A stretch of DNA of 64,000 nucleotides, taken from positions 1,984,001 through 2,048,000 of the forward strand of contig CM022371.1 of assembly GCA_011800155.1 (NCBI GenBank), in the 5' to 3' direction. The position numbers were made by a program, and so were the translations under genes. The notes beneath the pieces are model-generated. The model was not told the DNA's origin, searched no databases, and saw nothing but the letters and a program-made list of their open reading frames with translations. Source of the stretch: Flammulina velutipes (taxonomy: Eukaryota > Basidiomycota > Agaricomycetes > Agaricales > Physalacriaceae). Of the stretch, positions 1 through 12,866 are shown piece by piece (within the stretch, counting starts at the first letter, position 1; every line of letters starts with the position of its first letter).

Positions 1-1530
1 ATTCACCACGTCCTTTATCGCTGCGACCGCTGCGATTGCCTCTGTGTATTCCGCGCCTATCCGCCGAGCGGTTAACGAAGCCCTTGTCCCCGAGTTCGGA
101 CTGGCATCTGGTATCAACCCCAGCGGTACTGGAGATTGTGATGGAATCACCAACGCCAGCGGACAAACAGTTCTCATTCCTTGTGCATGCCCACCCGAAC
201 GCAGTGTGTTCATTCAGGTAAGTCCAAGAATACATTTCCAATCAGTGTCACCCTTGCTGATCATCACACATCACGCAGAAACTCAATGAAAACGTTGCTG
301 CTGGTTCTGTCGTAAACAACCCATCTGTTGGCATCTCGTTCCCAGAGGACAGCTCGAAGGAATCTCAACTCGCCCGTATCAATGCCGCTCTTGTGACGCT
401 CCAGAATCTGAATGGACCGGGAGTAGGTTGCCCTGCCGCGTCAACTACCTTTGTGGCACAGCAGAAAGCGATCCAGGATGGAACTGCTGCACCTGCTCCC
501 GCGCCTGCTCCTGCTCCTGCTCCTGCTCCTGCGCCCGCACCTGCACCAGTTGACAACTCGGGTGGCGATGCTCCAGCATCTGGTGGTGTTAACGAGGACT
601 TGATCCCACAGTTCGGCTTCGAAGCGGGTCTTAATCCCAGTGGCACGGGCGATTGCGATGGAATCATCGGTGCTTCTGGTCAACCGGTGCTCATTCCATG
701 CGCCTGCCCTCCCGAACGTGCTGTATTCGTCCAGGTATATATTTTCTATTGCCACCGCTGAATAGGACCTGACTTTGATCCAGAAACTCAACGAAAACGT
801 TGCTGCCGGCTCTGTGGTAAACAACCCAAGTGTTGGTATCTCCTTCCCGGAGGACAACTCGAAGGAATCTCAGCTCGCCCGTATCAACGCCGCTCTTGTG
901 ACGCTCCAGAATTTGAATGGACCGGGAGTAGGTTGCCCTGCTGCTTCAACTACATTCGTAGCGCAACAGAAAGCGATCCAGGATGGGACTGCTGCACCTG
1001 CTCCTGCACCCGCTCCCGCTCCAGCACCCGCACCTGTTGATACCACGCCCGCTGCTCCTGCAGCTGGTGGCGTCGATCCCGCCCTAGTCCCCGAATTCGG
1101 CATCACACCGAACACCAACCCGTCGGGAACTGGCGATTGCGATGGTGTTGTTGGACCCAATGGTACTCCCGTTCTCATTCCTTGTGCATGCCCGCCTGAA
1201 CGTGGCGCGTTCCTTGAGGTGGGATCATTAGCCTTTTCTGAAAGAAGAATCTAATAACATTGTCTTTAGCAATTGAACGCCAACGTTGCTGCAGGTCGCG
1301 CTGTTAACAATCCTAGCGTAGGGGTCAGCTTCCCTACGGATGATTCGATTCGGTCGCAGAGTGATCGTATTACTGCCGTCCTTATAACATTACAGAACTT
1401 GAATGGTCCTGGACAAGGATGCCCAGCAGCGTCGACGAACTTACTAGTGAGTGTGGTTATCTCGGTTAGCTCGATAGGGTAACTCATTCATGTATAGGCA
1501 AAACAAAGGGAGCTACAAGCGCAGCTATAA
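1..1530 (+). CDS. Secreted modular repeat protein, 5' end outside the window
   Basis: Exons <1-217, 279-734, 784-1218, 1270-1446 and 1498-1530, all joined in phase 0. The window opens inside a signal peptide: hydrophobic residues followed by an Ala-Pro cleavage context near base 58. The mature protein repeats a module whose N-half has the motif NPSGTGDCDG...LIPCACPPER and whose C-half has VAAG..VNNPSVG.SFP...LQNLNGPG.GCPAAST. There are three copies of each half. Between modules lie Ala-Pro dipeptide tracts. Introns fall at the same place in every module, just after the CACPPER segment, so the gene grew by exon duplication. The last short exon gives AKQRELQAQL and a stop, matching VAQQKAIQDG of the other copies. 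Paired cysteines suggest disulphides. The family looks like a fungal secreted protein of unknown function; I do not recognise a catalytic domain. The start codon lies left of base 1. Confidence 0.8.
279..734 (+). repeat. Duplicated exon module, copy A
   Basis: This exon and the next (784-1218) are roughly 90% identical over their first 200 bases and share phase-0 borders. They encode the same order: NENVAAG half, Ala-Pro tract, then the GDCDG/CACPPER half. This is a recent tandem duplication of one exon plus its intron. Confidence 0.85.
486..548 (+). repeat. Ala-Pro codon tract
   Basis: In-frame run of GCN-CCN codons (Ala-Pro repeated) acting as a linker between the two halves of the module. 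A shorter equivalent lies at 991-1035. Low-complexity GCTCCT hexamers make this tract prone to length change by slippage. Confidence 0.85.
784..1218 (+). repeat. Duplicated exon module, copy B
   Basis: Second copy of the 279-734 module. It is slightly shorter because its Ala-Pro tract is shorter. A third, more diverged half-copy occupies 1270-1446. Confidence 0.85.
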
Positions 1531-1998
1531 AGTGATACTTTCTAGAGCCTGAGTGCTATGGTCACTCGATCTTTGTTGCATTTACATAGAGTCTATCTAT
1601 TCATTGCTGTTTCAACATCAACCAGAACGCGGCCTCGGCGAGTCCACTCAATACGCCACATTGCGTATCTCTTGACGACACGTCCGCGTCATGGGAGCGA
1701 TGTTTACCTGCGCGATTTCTTAAACCGCTGATTCATTCCGCTCTCTTCTATGATCTATCTGCACTAGACTAGGCCGCTCCTCGGAAATTACAGATACTAG
1801 TCATTGGAATTTGATGGGAAGATGGATGCAAATGAAGGGTATTTCACATATCGAAACAATATCTTGGTATAAACAATAAATAGCGCACTAGTAATCCAAG
1901 AAAGGTCGTAAGTATACGTGAGGGTGCATTAGATGAGTATAAGGTGTCTGCGTGCGAGTGAAATGCCATGCTGCCCGAGCCATTGAACCCTGTCGACA
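1531..1998. other. Intergenic, convergent 3' regions
   Basis: AT-richer stretch between two convergent genes. No coding exon, tRNA or repeat is visible. It presumably holds both 3' UTRs. Confidence 0.5.
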
Positions 1999-3321
1999 CT
2001 ATGACGGCAGGGTATCCTCCATTCTGCGCTTCTCCTCTACAAGTTGTTCTAGTCTCGATGGCGACGGGATCCGAATCTTATTAACCCACGACCATCGCGG
2101 TGCACGGGCCTCGTCTGTGGACTCGTGTGTCTTGAGCAATGCCCGAAGGTGATCGCGACCCAAAATGGGCGCCAAGGATAGGAAGGATAGGAATACAAGT
2201 TTGAAGATGAGCTCGGGGGAGAGCAAAAGGGAAGAAATAGTTTGGGGTGTTGGTGAAGGCGCGGATGCCACGGTCTGGAGAATATCTCCTATCTAGAAGT
2301 GGTTGTAAGCGATAATGTTGGTGGAAAAAAATGATACGCGACTTGCCTGGCATGTAACAGCGGTCCATGGCAGAGAGCCAATAAACGAGCCAAGGAAACA
2401 GTCTGCGACCGCAACACCGGTGACACCGCACGCAATATTAATGCCGGACCAGGGCACTACGCCGATGAGGCGAAGGATGGATAAGCGTATCCAGGGTGAA
2501 GTAGGTTCTGAATGTTGTTGTTGTGATTTTGAATCTGAGCCCTCGAGTGCTGAACGAGTGATATCGAGGGCTTTTGGGAAATAACGGGTGATGAAAGGTG
2601 CCAGAGGTTTTGAAAGAAGCGTGGCGCAGACGGATCCGATTGTGGTAAGCAGAGTAAGGAGAAGGGTAGCGTAGGCGGGAGAGAAGAGGGCTCCTGCCAA
2701 CACGTTCCAAATGACGGAGCCTGGGACAGACCAAGTGTGATTCCATACGGCTGTTACAGCGATGACTGCGAGGACATGGGCGAGTTCTGCTGTCCCACTT
2801 TGTGAATAGCCGTGGAGGTCTCTGCCAAGCTGCGCCACATCTGCTACAGTACGAGGCCATGATACGGAGACGGGCAGGGAACGGAACAGGAAGAAAACGA
2901 TGGCTGCTGACAAGGGGAAAAGAGCCATGACGACTATTATAGGCCAGGGATCCCAGTGAAAGTCCTGCTGGGGCTGCTTTTCATTGAGAACATCGCCAAA
3001 GGAAGATTTGTGAGCGGATGCGGACAGCGGAAGGATAAGGTCTTGCTCGTCGTGTGGCGTTGACGGGGATGACCAGGGGATGGTATGGCTGGGTGCATGT
3101 ATGGCGCTGAGAATGCGGGAAGCGACGACGGCGAGCATGCTGGGAGATGGCTCAGCGTCGAGCTGGGCAGCGAACTCGGGGGCGCACGGCGGGGTTGGCG
3201 GCGGCGGAGCGAGGGACGAGTTTGAGCAGCGGCGGGCGAGGGAACGGATGGTGAGAGGAGGACGGAGGGTGGTCGAGGATGCGCGGGCTCTGGTGTGGGC
3301 AGGAGGAGACAGTTCGCTCAT
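1999..3321 (-). CDS. VTT-domain (TMEM41/TVP38-like) membrane protein
   Basis: Exons 3321-2347 and 2292-1999; 422 aa. The ATG at 3321 is the first in frame. The N-terminal ~130 residues are Ser/Thr/Pro-rich and probably disordered. A first membrane segment (near VVMALFPLSAAIVFFLF) is followed by the VTT (SNARE-associated Golgi protein) domain, with WNHTWSVPGSVIWNVLAGAL and the later VPWSGINIACGV...FIGSLPW, as in TMEM41. Family members are ER or Golgi membrane proteins with lipid-scramblase activity, important for lipid distribution and autophagy. The single intron (2293-2346) has a GC donor (CAG/GCAAGT) and a CTAG acceptor. Splicing there gives the continuous TCQ-IGDILQTV expected after the FIGSLPW motif, while reading through gives a short unrelated tail. 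The C-terminus has one more hydrophobic segment and a basic tail. Which TMEM41/TVP38 subgroup it belongs to is uncertain. Confidence 0.82.
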
Positions 3322-4168
3322 GACAGTCACTCACTAAAAACAAAATCAATCTCCCGATCCAACATATTCCATCACATAAGCACCATGACACACTCCGCCC
3401 ACGCACTCCGAGCCTCCCTGCCCAGTCCTCTCTATGCCAGCCTATATTCATCCATTATTTCCCTCGTCTTTTGCTGCAGCAAATCTAGCCCATTTTCTCT
3501 CTCTTTCTTGCATTATCTCCGTGTAATAGTCAGCCTTCCGGCAAGCCGAACGGCTGAGCGAGCTCTGAACGAACGAAACCCCGCCCTGGATCTCATCCAT
3601 CTCCCATCCAAACACATCTGCGCAGTTAGGTCCCCCGACGCGTCTCACACTTTGAAATCGACGCGCACACGAGCGCCAGCGCTCGCCAGCATCGTACGGA
3701 ACCTTTCTGCGTGACAGTCAGCATCGCGGTCATGCATAATCCATGACAACCAATCGCTGACGGATAGACATCGTTCGGCCGTCTGCCAGATCCGCATGCC
3801 GCATAGTGTGGCGCGCTACCTGCGCAGCGCGAACGAGAACGACAGAAATCCTGAAACCAGGCTGCGGTTTCCTAATTGACAGTATTGCTTGGCCTACTCG
3901 ACTGTGCAATATGTACCGCATTTCTAGTGATAGGGGAAAGTGTGGCGTAGCCAATTTCAATGAAATTTCGTTGCTTCCAGCATGTGTGGCGCATCTTGAA
4001 TGGTATGTTGTTGTACAGAGTTAGTCCGAGTACCTTTTACCCAGATAAAGTGTCGACTACACGACAATATCATACAAATACAATCCCTACAAGTACATAC
4101 AACAACACTCTAACAACGATAGCAAGGGTATAAATGATAGCATATCAATCCGTAAGATAATCCAGAAC
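3322..4168. other. Intergenic: promoter of the VTT gene and 3' region of the GEF gene
   Basis: About 850 bp between two minus-strand genes. There are short open frames on both strands but none with family character or splice continuity. I saw no tRNA cloverleaf and no transposon ends. Confidence 0.5.
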
Positions 4169-6303
4169 TCATTCCACAGTGACCACGAAACTTGCCAGAG
4201 CCCATCCTGTCTCCGCCTTGAAGCCCCCGCCCAACCCTCGACGAACGAGTAGCAGCAAATCCGGCGCATCGACGTCGTCCATCACGAGCCTCAAACCTCT
4301 CGATTCGTGCTCCCTGGGATGACCACACTCCTTCAGCACCTCGTACACCTCCCCCTGCCCAGGCAGTTCCAAAAACGGATACGACTCATATAAATAATTT
4401 GCCAATGGGGGCATGAAGGGGAATATCGCTTTTACGGCGTACAAAGGCCAGAGCTTCTCTCGCTGCTTTATGCTGCTCGTCTTGCTTTTAACCGAGGGAG
4501 TAGGCGTTCCTGGACGTGAACGTATCTTGTGCGATGACGAAGGCGACAAGGGTAGATTGGTGTGTGAGGTCGTTGGCGAGGTCGGCAGATCGATTTTGAG
4601 TGGGGGTTCGGTGTGTATAGCAGCAGAAAGATAGTCGTACCCAATCGTGTCGAGGTCGTATTCGACAGTTGGTTTGGCTCCCTTCAGCCGGAGACTCGCG
4701 CTCGACGGCGCGAGTGGAATGGGGGAACTCACCCTGGGGAGAGAGTGCATCGACGAGGACCGCCTCGGAGGTGGAAGCCTCTTCGGAGGAAGTAGAATCC
4801 CGAATTTGCTCATCTCGTCACTCACGGGGGTCCACCGTTCCCGCCAGATCTTCTCTGTATCCTCCGAAAGCAGGATATCGCTCTCCACGCACAATTGCTC
4901 CCAGAGGCCGCCCCACGTTGCGCGTATTTCGTACCAATAGACCTCTTGGATGCGCGCAAGGCGGAGGATACAGCCTGCGAGGACGCGTTCTGCCATCGAA
5001 ACGAGGACTGGGAGTTCTTCGGCGAGTTTGGCACGCAATGCCAGGTACTCTGCGGATGCTTTGAGGAGATCTGATGGGGGGCGATTCTTTTGGGACAAGG
5101 GCATGTGGATGAGGTGGGTATGCAGTGGAAGGAGCGTGTCCTGCAGCGTGTCGAACAGGCGTAATGGGTTTGTTAGCGTATTGAGAAGTTGGGTAAGCGG
5201 TTGTATCAGAGTTGAGTTAAGGGTGAGCGTGAGTGATTCGCCCAGGGGTATGAGTTCATGCTCGAGGACGCTCAAGAACGCAGCAAATGCATCCGACGGG
5301 GCCTCTGCACCCAGTCCGATGACTCTGGAAAAACAAAGTGCATATTGCTGAAGCTGGACGGTCGCAGCGGTCGTAGAGCGGGCCCAATCCATGGCATTGG
5401 TGGCCAGTTGATTGGTGAATGACTGAATGTGCACGACTTGCCTTTGCAGTTTTGCGACTAGCTGCGATTCGTCCGAGTCCGGTGGCGGCGGTCGTTTACG
5501 ACTGATAGTCTTGATGCGGACGAGAAGGTCTTTGTTAGTTCGTTTGAGAACTTCCTTGACGACCTCGGTGCGTCTTCGCTCTTCATTAACGCGGTGCGCG
5601 ACATCCTGCATGGCGTCCCGTGCGAGCCGGATGTTCTCGCGGTCTGGATGGTCTTTTGGTGTCTCCTCGAGGATGGTAGAGAGCAAAAGAGGGTATTTGA
5701 GCAGACGCTGGACGGGTTTTATGAGCATGGAATGTAGATCCCAGGCATTTGAAATGGGTGCGGATATAGCGCGTGTCTTTGCCTTGTACTCGGTGAGCGC
5801 AGGTGTAACGGGTAGGGACTGTAGGTGGCTCGACGCCGTGTCATGGCGCGAAATATAAAGCTTGTAGGGCGGCTCCATGTCGGGAATAGCTTTGAGAAAG
5901 AGATCGCCGACGTTGTCGTGGTCGAGGGCGTCCTGGAGGGCATCGCAGAAGTTGTCGGTGAAAGCAGCAATGTCGGCAATGTTGCCAAAGATGATCCTGG
6001 CGTCTTCGACGGTCATGGGCGACGCGCCGTCAGACAACGATGAGGTCGATGAGACCGACGCCATCTCTACGGGTCGTCCTGGCCTTGTTATTGAGTGAAA
6101 GAGATGTGAGAGCCAGAGTGTCGCGCACCGACTGCCAAGGCCATATGCACATCCCGCACAAGAGCCATGTCGGAGGCGTAGAATCTCTCCGAGGACAGCA
6201 GCTCTTCGAGCGCATGCTGCCTCTTTGTCCGCCGCTGGACGCTAGTGTCGTCGGGGGCGGCGGACGACGTTCTCGACGACGACGAGGCAGACGATAAAGA
6301 CAT
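4169..6303 (-). CDS. Rho guanine nucleotide exchange factor, DH domain with C-terminal SH3-like domain
   Basis: Exons 6303-6129 and 6078-4169; 694 aa. The intron (6079-6128) sits inside the DH domain; splicing joins ...ALAV to GRPVEMASV. The DH domain starts near residue 28 (ALEELLSSERFYASDM, conserved region 1) and contains MLIKPVQRLLKYPLLL near residues 175-190, the signature third conserved region that contacts the GTPase. A long helical middle (about 250-500), possibly BAR-like, follows, then Ser/Pro-rich linkers. The last 90 residues read like a divergent SH3 domain (AVKAIFPF...GWALASFV). This DH-helical-SH3 order resembles Tuba/DNMBP and fission-yeast Gef1, which act on Cdc42 in polarity. 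There is no recognisable PH domain. The GTPase target is an inference. Confidence 0.8.
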
Positions 6304-6656
6304 TTAGCAGAGTAGTGGTTACGTCCAACAAACGCATGGCTGATCTTGTCTATATGTGTGCGAAAAAAGCTAACTCAAGAGGCACTTTATCGGCGGAAGC
6401 AAATATACGATCATGAATGTATCCTGGCAAGTCTGTAATATTGCGACGAAGAAGACAATTTTTACTGTACAAAATAGAGGATATCCTCTTGGGATGGGAA
6501 CGCAGCATCTATAGCTCACACTTGGGTTACAGCCCCGTTCAGAAAAGCACAACGTGAATAGAAGAGCTCGGCAAAGCGGGCCTCAAGCCGGCGTGCTGCA
6601 TTTGGCACAAATGAAGCATTCAACAAACGATACTCTATACACAGAATAATGATAAT
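6304..6656. other. Intergenic, no feature seen
   Basis: About 350 bp between two minus-strand genes. It contains the GEF promoter and the HIS4 3' region. No further gene or structured element is visible. Confidence 0.45.
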
Positions 6657-9274
6657 CTAGCTGCTTTGCGCCGCCAATCGTATCCTGACCGCATTCGCGT
6701 GGGCCTGTAGACCCTCACAATCCGCGAGGGTGGCAACAATCGGCCCAAGGCCCTTCAATCCCGCAGAACTAATCTCCTGAGATGTAATGTGTTTCTGGAA
6801 GGATAACGTATTCACGCCACTGAACTGACGGGCATAGCCATTCGTAGGTAAAGTGTGGTTTGTACCAGATGCGTAGTCACCGCAACTGGAGAATATAGGT
6901 TAGCCTCAACTTTGCAAAAGAACACTGCAATTATATACCTCTCTGGAGTGAAGGATCCAACAAAGATACTTCCAGCATTGTCGATCGACGCCACAACCGA
7001 CGGTGCGTCCTCGAGGTGAAGAATGAGATGCTCGGGTGCATAGTCATTCGAGAACTCGATTGCTTCGGCGAGAGAAGAAGCCTCTACGATGATACTCCTT
7101 GCGATGGATTGACGGACAATGTCTACTCTCGAAAGCGCCTTGGCTTGCTTGTCCACTTCTGCCTCAATATCCTGGAGATGTTCCTTCGTAAGTCTGACGG
7201 CGACGAGGACGACTTGGGAGTCTACTCCGTGCTCTGCTTGGGATAACAAGTCTGCAGCAACGAATGCAGAGTTGGCAGTGTGATCAGCAATGACCTGGAA
7301 ACTTGTTAATTACAACGGACATATTTATATATTGTGCACACATACCAAGACTTCGCTGGGACCAGCAGGCATGTCGATAGAAACCATAGCGTCTGTGTCG
7401 TTCTGCACCATCATCTTCGCGGCAGTGACCCATTGATTTCCAGGTCCAAAGATTTTGTCGACCTTCGGGACAGTCTCTGTCCCGTAGGCCATCGCTGCTA
7501 CTGCTTGTGCACCACCCGCCATCAACACCGTCGACGCGCCGACGAGGCCAGCCACATACATGACCTCCGGAGAGATCGTGCCGTCAGCCCTCGGAGGCGT
7601 AGCGAAGACGATTTCTTTACACCCAGCAACCTGCGCGGGTATGCCCAACATCAGAGCAGTGGAAGGCAGGATTGCCGTACCACCTGGGATGTATAAGCCA
7701 ACGCGCGCGACAGGTCTCGCGAACCGAGAGCAAACGACGCCAGGCATAGTTTCCACCACCAACGTCGACCGATCTGCCTGAGCATCGTGGAATTTATGAA
7801 TATTCGAGTAGGCTTGGTCGATGGCTGCCTTGACGTTCGGGTCGATTTGCATCGACTCTGCGGAGAATGGGGCGAAGATGCATGTGGATGTGAGTTTTGC
7901 TTTGTCGAACTTGGCTGTAAAGTCGAGGAGGGCTTTGTCGCCTTCGGTGCGCACTTTGGACACGATGGGTTTGACTTTTTCGATCATCTCGTCGGATTTG
8001 ATGGTAGGTCGTTTGAGGAGGGCTGCACGATCGATGGTGGATGTAGAGGAGAGGTTGGAGGTCCGCATCCGTATAGGTGCGTTGGGATCGACGATGCTGG
8101 TTACTGGTGGCGGCTGCGATATTTTGGGTGCTGGTGGTGCGCTCCATTCAGGCTTAGCATTCCCGGGTCTGCGTGTGACCTTCTTTGCTTTTTGGTCCAA
8201 CGACTTTTCGATATCCGCGATTGTCACGCCAGATGCAACACACTTTGTTAAAGCGAAATAAAGGAGATCGGCTGCCTCGAAGGCCACGTCTTCTTTAGTC
8301 TCGGCACGACACAGTTCATCGGCTTCTTCCATGATTTTAGAGCGTAGTAATGTGGCGTCGTTGAATAGGCGTTTGGTATACGAGCCTTCTGGGGCAGATG
8401 AAAATCTAGAAATAAGTGTTTGCTCCAATGCCGACAGACCCTTCGCCTCCCCGAAGCACGACTGTCTTTGGAGGTGGCAGAATCCAGGTGCGTGTTGCAC
8501 CACACGGAATTCCAAACTATCCGAATCGCAGTCAAGGCGTATACTTCTCACAGTCTGGGTGGCGCCAGAGGTTTCTCCTTTCCTCCAGAGGCCGTGTTTC
8601 CGCGACTGGTAGACACCTCTTCCTGTGAGGATACTCTCCTTGACCGATTCCAACGAGGAGTATACCAACCCCAAAGAATGCCCTGTTTCTGAGGCGACGA
8701 TGGTAGGGAAAAGACCATCAGGACGATCCGAGGACAACGGGGCCATGAACGCGTCAGCGACGTTGATCTGGGTGTTAGAGGAAGGACCAAGAGTGAGCTG
8801 GGCACTCGGAATAACCAATGTAGCATTGATACCCATGAGCTCGCGAATGGTTGATTTGGATGGGACATTGGGGCCAGAGAGAACATAGATATCGGATTTT
8901 TCGAAAAATTTGGATACGGATGATATCAAGTCGAGATCAATGGCGGGCGATTTGAGGAGGACGCCAGATACGGCGCGGCGGACAGTGTCTGATACTGCAC
9001 TGACGCTGCCAACGTCGAGGAGAAGGATTATTTTATCATTCGGAATGATACCGACGAGATCTTTTGCCCAGGATAGAGGAACAATGACTTTATCTGCGCC
9101 TTGGTCGAGGTATTGAGTTACGAGGGACACATCTAAGGATGGGCCATCAACGAGAACATAGCAAGACGCTGGGAGGGGACCAGTTGGCGCTGATAAAATG
9201 GTGGGGCCAATACGATCAAGCGCAGGAAACAAGTCGCCCTCAGGCTTTTCTAGCAAAGGCAGATAGACAGGCAT
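6657..9274 (-). CDS. HIS4: Trifunctional histidine biosynthesis protein
   Basis: Exons 9274-7346, 7294-6939 and 6885-6657; 837 aa, close to yeast His4. In order: a degenerate N-terminal region (1-185); phosphoribosyl-AMP cyclohydrolase (about 190-270, with [20 protein letters not shown] and the FCH metal-site cysteine/histidine); phosphoribosyl-ATP pyrophosphohydrolase (about 280-365, [28 protein letters not shown]); and histidinol dehydrogenase (about 410 to the end, with [38 protein letters not shown] and [15 protein letters not shown]). It performs steps 2, 3, 9 and 10 of histidine synthesis. Both introns lie in the dehydrogenase part, and the second splits the Ser codon of ESCGDYASG. It diverges from VPS24 with only 88 bp between the start codons, where two TGACTC-type Gcn4/Cpc1 sites occur. 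Confidence 0.97.
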
Positions 9275-9283
9275 TGAAGTCAG

Positions 9284-9289
9284 GAGTCA
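9284..9289 (-). promoter_or_regulatory. Candidate Gcn4/Cpc1 site 1 (TGACTC)
   Basis: GAGTCA on the plus strand, TGACTC on the HIS4 coding strand, 10 bp upstream of the HIS4 ATG. TGACTC is the core recognised by the general amino-acid-control bZIP factor. It is very close to the ATG, so it may lie in the transcribed leader; function is inferred. Confidence 0.4.
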
Positions 9290-9307
9290 AACAAATTTAA
9301 AGACGCC

Positions 9308-9313
9308 GAGTCA
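9308..9313 (-). promoter_or_regulatory. Candidate Gcn4/Cpc1 site 2 (ATGACTC)
   Basis: GAGTCAT on the plus strand, ATGACTC on the HIS4 strand, 34 bp upstream of the HIS4 ATG. Together with the site at 9284 this gives two matches in an 88-bp divergent promoter. Binding is inferred from the motif only. Confidence 0.45.
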
Positions 9314-9362
9314 TTGAGATCATCGCACGGCGTTTGCCGGTTCCCTTCCTCACCACCTCATC

Positions 9363-10214
9363 ATGCAGTCAATAAATCGATTCCTCTACGGGCCAACGGC
9401 GGAGGAGAAAGTAAAGGCATGGCAGAACAAGCTACGCGGAGAGCAGCGCCATCTTGACCGGGAAATGAGGCAGGTTGGATCGCGACAGCATATCTATAGC
9501 ACTCTGTGGCTCACCCTTGCACAGCTCGACCTAGCCACAAACAAAGTAAAGGGAACCCTGAAGCAGCTGGCGACAAAGGGAGATGTCAAGTCTGCAAAGA
9601 TACTAGCCCGTGAGGTCGTCCGCAGCAACAAGCAGAAGGATCGGCTGTCTGTGAGCAAGGCGCGGCTGGGATCTATAAACAACCAGCTGGCACAACAACT
9701 AGGTGCGTCTTCTGTCACCGTATTGCTTCCACGCTCTGATGCTTGGCCCCTTAGCGATGATGAAAGTGACCGGCGCGTTGCAGAAATCGACAGAAATAAT
9801 GAAACTCTCCAACTCACTCATTAAACTGCCTCAGATTAGCCAGACTATGCGGGAAATGAGCATGGAAATGACCAAGGTATGTCCGTATGCTCAGTTTTCT
9901 TTCGATGATACTGTATCCCTTGCAGGCTGGAATTATGGAGGAAATGATGGAAGATACCCTTGACATGGAAGAGGACGATGAATTAGAAGAGGAGGCAGAC
10001 GCCGAGGTGGACAAGGTCCTCTTCGAGCTCACCAATGGAAAGCTGGGAGAGGCTGGTGCAGCTGGGACGGAACTTCCTGTGCGTACTATTCGACGCGTGC
10101 TTCTCACTACCGACCTTGTTTCAGGCAACGGCGGACAGCACGTTGGAAGACAAGGAGACAGAGGAAACTATGGAAAAGTACAGACAACAGTTGAATGGTA
10201 TCCTCAGCAGTTAA
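9363..10214 (+). CDS. VPS24: ESCRT-III subunit Vps24/CHMP3
   Basis: Exons 9363-9473, 9525-9702, 9755-9876, 9926-10078 and 10125-10214; 217 aa, the usual ESCRT-III size. The N-terminal basic helices read FLYGPTAEEKVKAWQNKLR...LDREMRQ, then LDLATNKVKGTLKQLA, and the central KVTGALQKSTEIMKLSNSL is typical of Vps24. The C-terminal half is acidic (EEMMEDTLDMEEDDELEEE) and ends with a short MIM-like helix (EKYRQQLNGILSS). It caps and remodels Snf7 filaments at endosomes for multivesicular-body sorting. Intron 1 (9474-9524) is 51 nt and stop-free, so reading through would insert 17 residues into the helical core; family alignment supports removal. Confidence 0.95.
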
Positions 10215-10676
10215 GCAACAGGCAGTTTCCATGGGTGTATAATAGCTGTATCTACAGTATCATGACTATGACGTTGGGCTAGTGTAAGTACGAGGGATCT
10301 GGCTTCGCTTGGACTAAGGCAGAGATGGTAGACATCAGTGGCAGAGACAGATGGAAACGGGGAGCTAACTAATGTACTACTTATACGTGGACTACGACGA
10401 GGCCGCAGTATAAATATTGAAAAGGACTGGAAATGTCGGAAAGAAGAGTGGCACATTATGACGAACAGGCGCCACATACAAGGACGGGCGCTCATGTGCA
10501 GTGAGCACCTACGTTCTTAGGTGGCGTTAGGAATAGAGACGGTCCGATACTATCTAATCTGTGCGCGTAAGCGGACTTGATCATCTACATTGTTTATCTT
10601 ATCTGCCGGCAATCACGTGTGATATCGGAAGGATACGCTTCGAGCCCGAGTCCGTAACTTTTCCTTTTCCACAGAC
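10215..10676. other. Intergenic: VPS24 3' region and IDH2 promoter
   Basis: About 460 bp between two plus-strand genes. No coding exon or RNA gene is visible. Confidence 0.45.
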
Positions 10677-12463
<1,787 letters not shown>

Positions 12464-12866
12464 AGCGGGTCGCATTAGATGGCATTACAGTATCTAGATA
12501 GTTGTGTCGCGTACTTCAAACAGACACGATGAAAAATTTGGAACAACGAGATCAGATTACAGGGCTCCCCAAGGGAGGTGAAAAGCGTGGGAAAAATGAG
12601 AGTGGTGACCATCAACGCATCCGTCGTACATAAGACTGTGCCCAACACGTCTTTCCGATAAGCCACCATCCCGCATTCCTTCCCCTCACAGGCCCCACAG
12701 GGCAAAGCCATCCAGAGAACAATCTTCCAACTGAAAGGTATGTCCTGTCTCTTCATGGACGACGACAGAGGCGCTTATATGCTTTCGTCTCGCCAGCTAA
12801 ACCTCACTCCAATACGGCAAAAATCACAAAAAGACTTTATAACAACCTTTCTCCTTAACGAACGAC
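12464..12866. other. Intergenic: IDH2 3' region and promoter of the RNB gene
   Basis: About 400 bp. No gene or RNA is recognised. Confidence 0.45.

Noticed and set aside
486..548. GCTCCT tract considered as a microsatellite or regulatory repeat
   Set aside because: It is in frame, codes Ala-Pro, and recurs at the same place in the other module, so it is a coding linker.
2315..2584. Plus-strand open frame inside the VTT gene
   Set aside because: It is antisense to the membrane-protein exons, has no family features, and shows the Gly/Arg bias of a complementary frame.
3295..3714. 139-codon plus-strand frame upstream of the VTT gene
   Set aside because: It overlaps the VTT start region in antisense, starts inside the coding exon, and has no domain or splice continuity.
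5427..5858. 143-codon plus-strand frame within the GEF gene
   Set aside because: It is a mirror of the DH-domain exon. The minus strand carries the conserved KPVQRLLKYPLLL motif.
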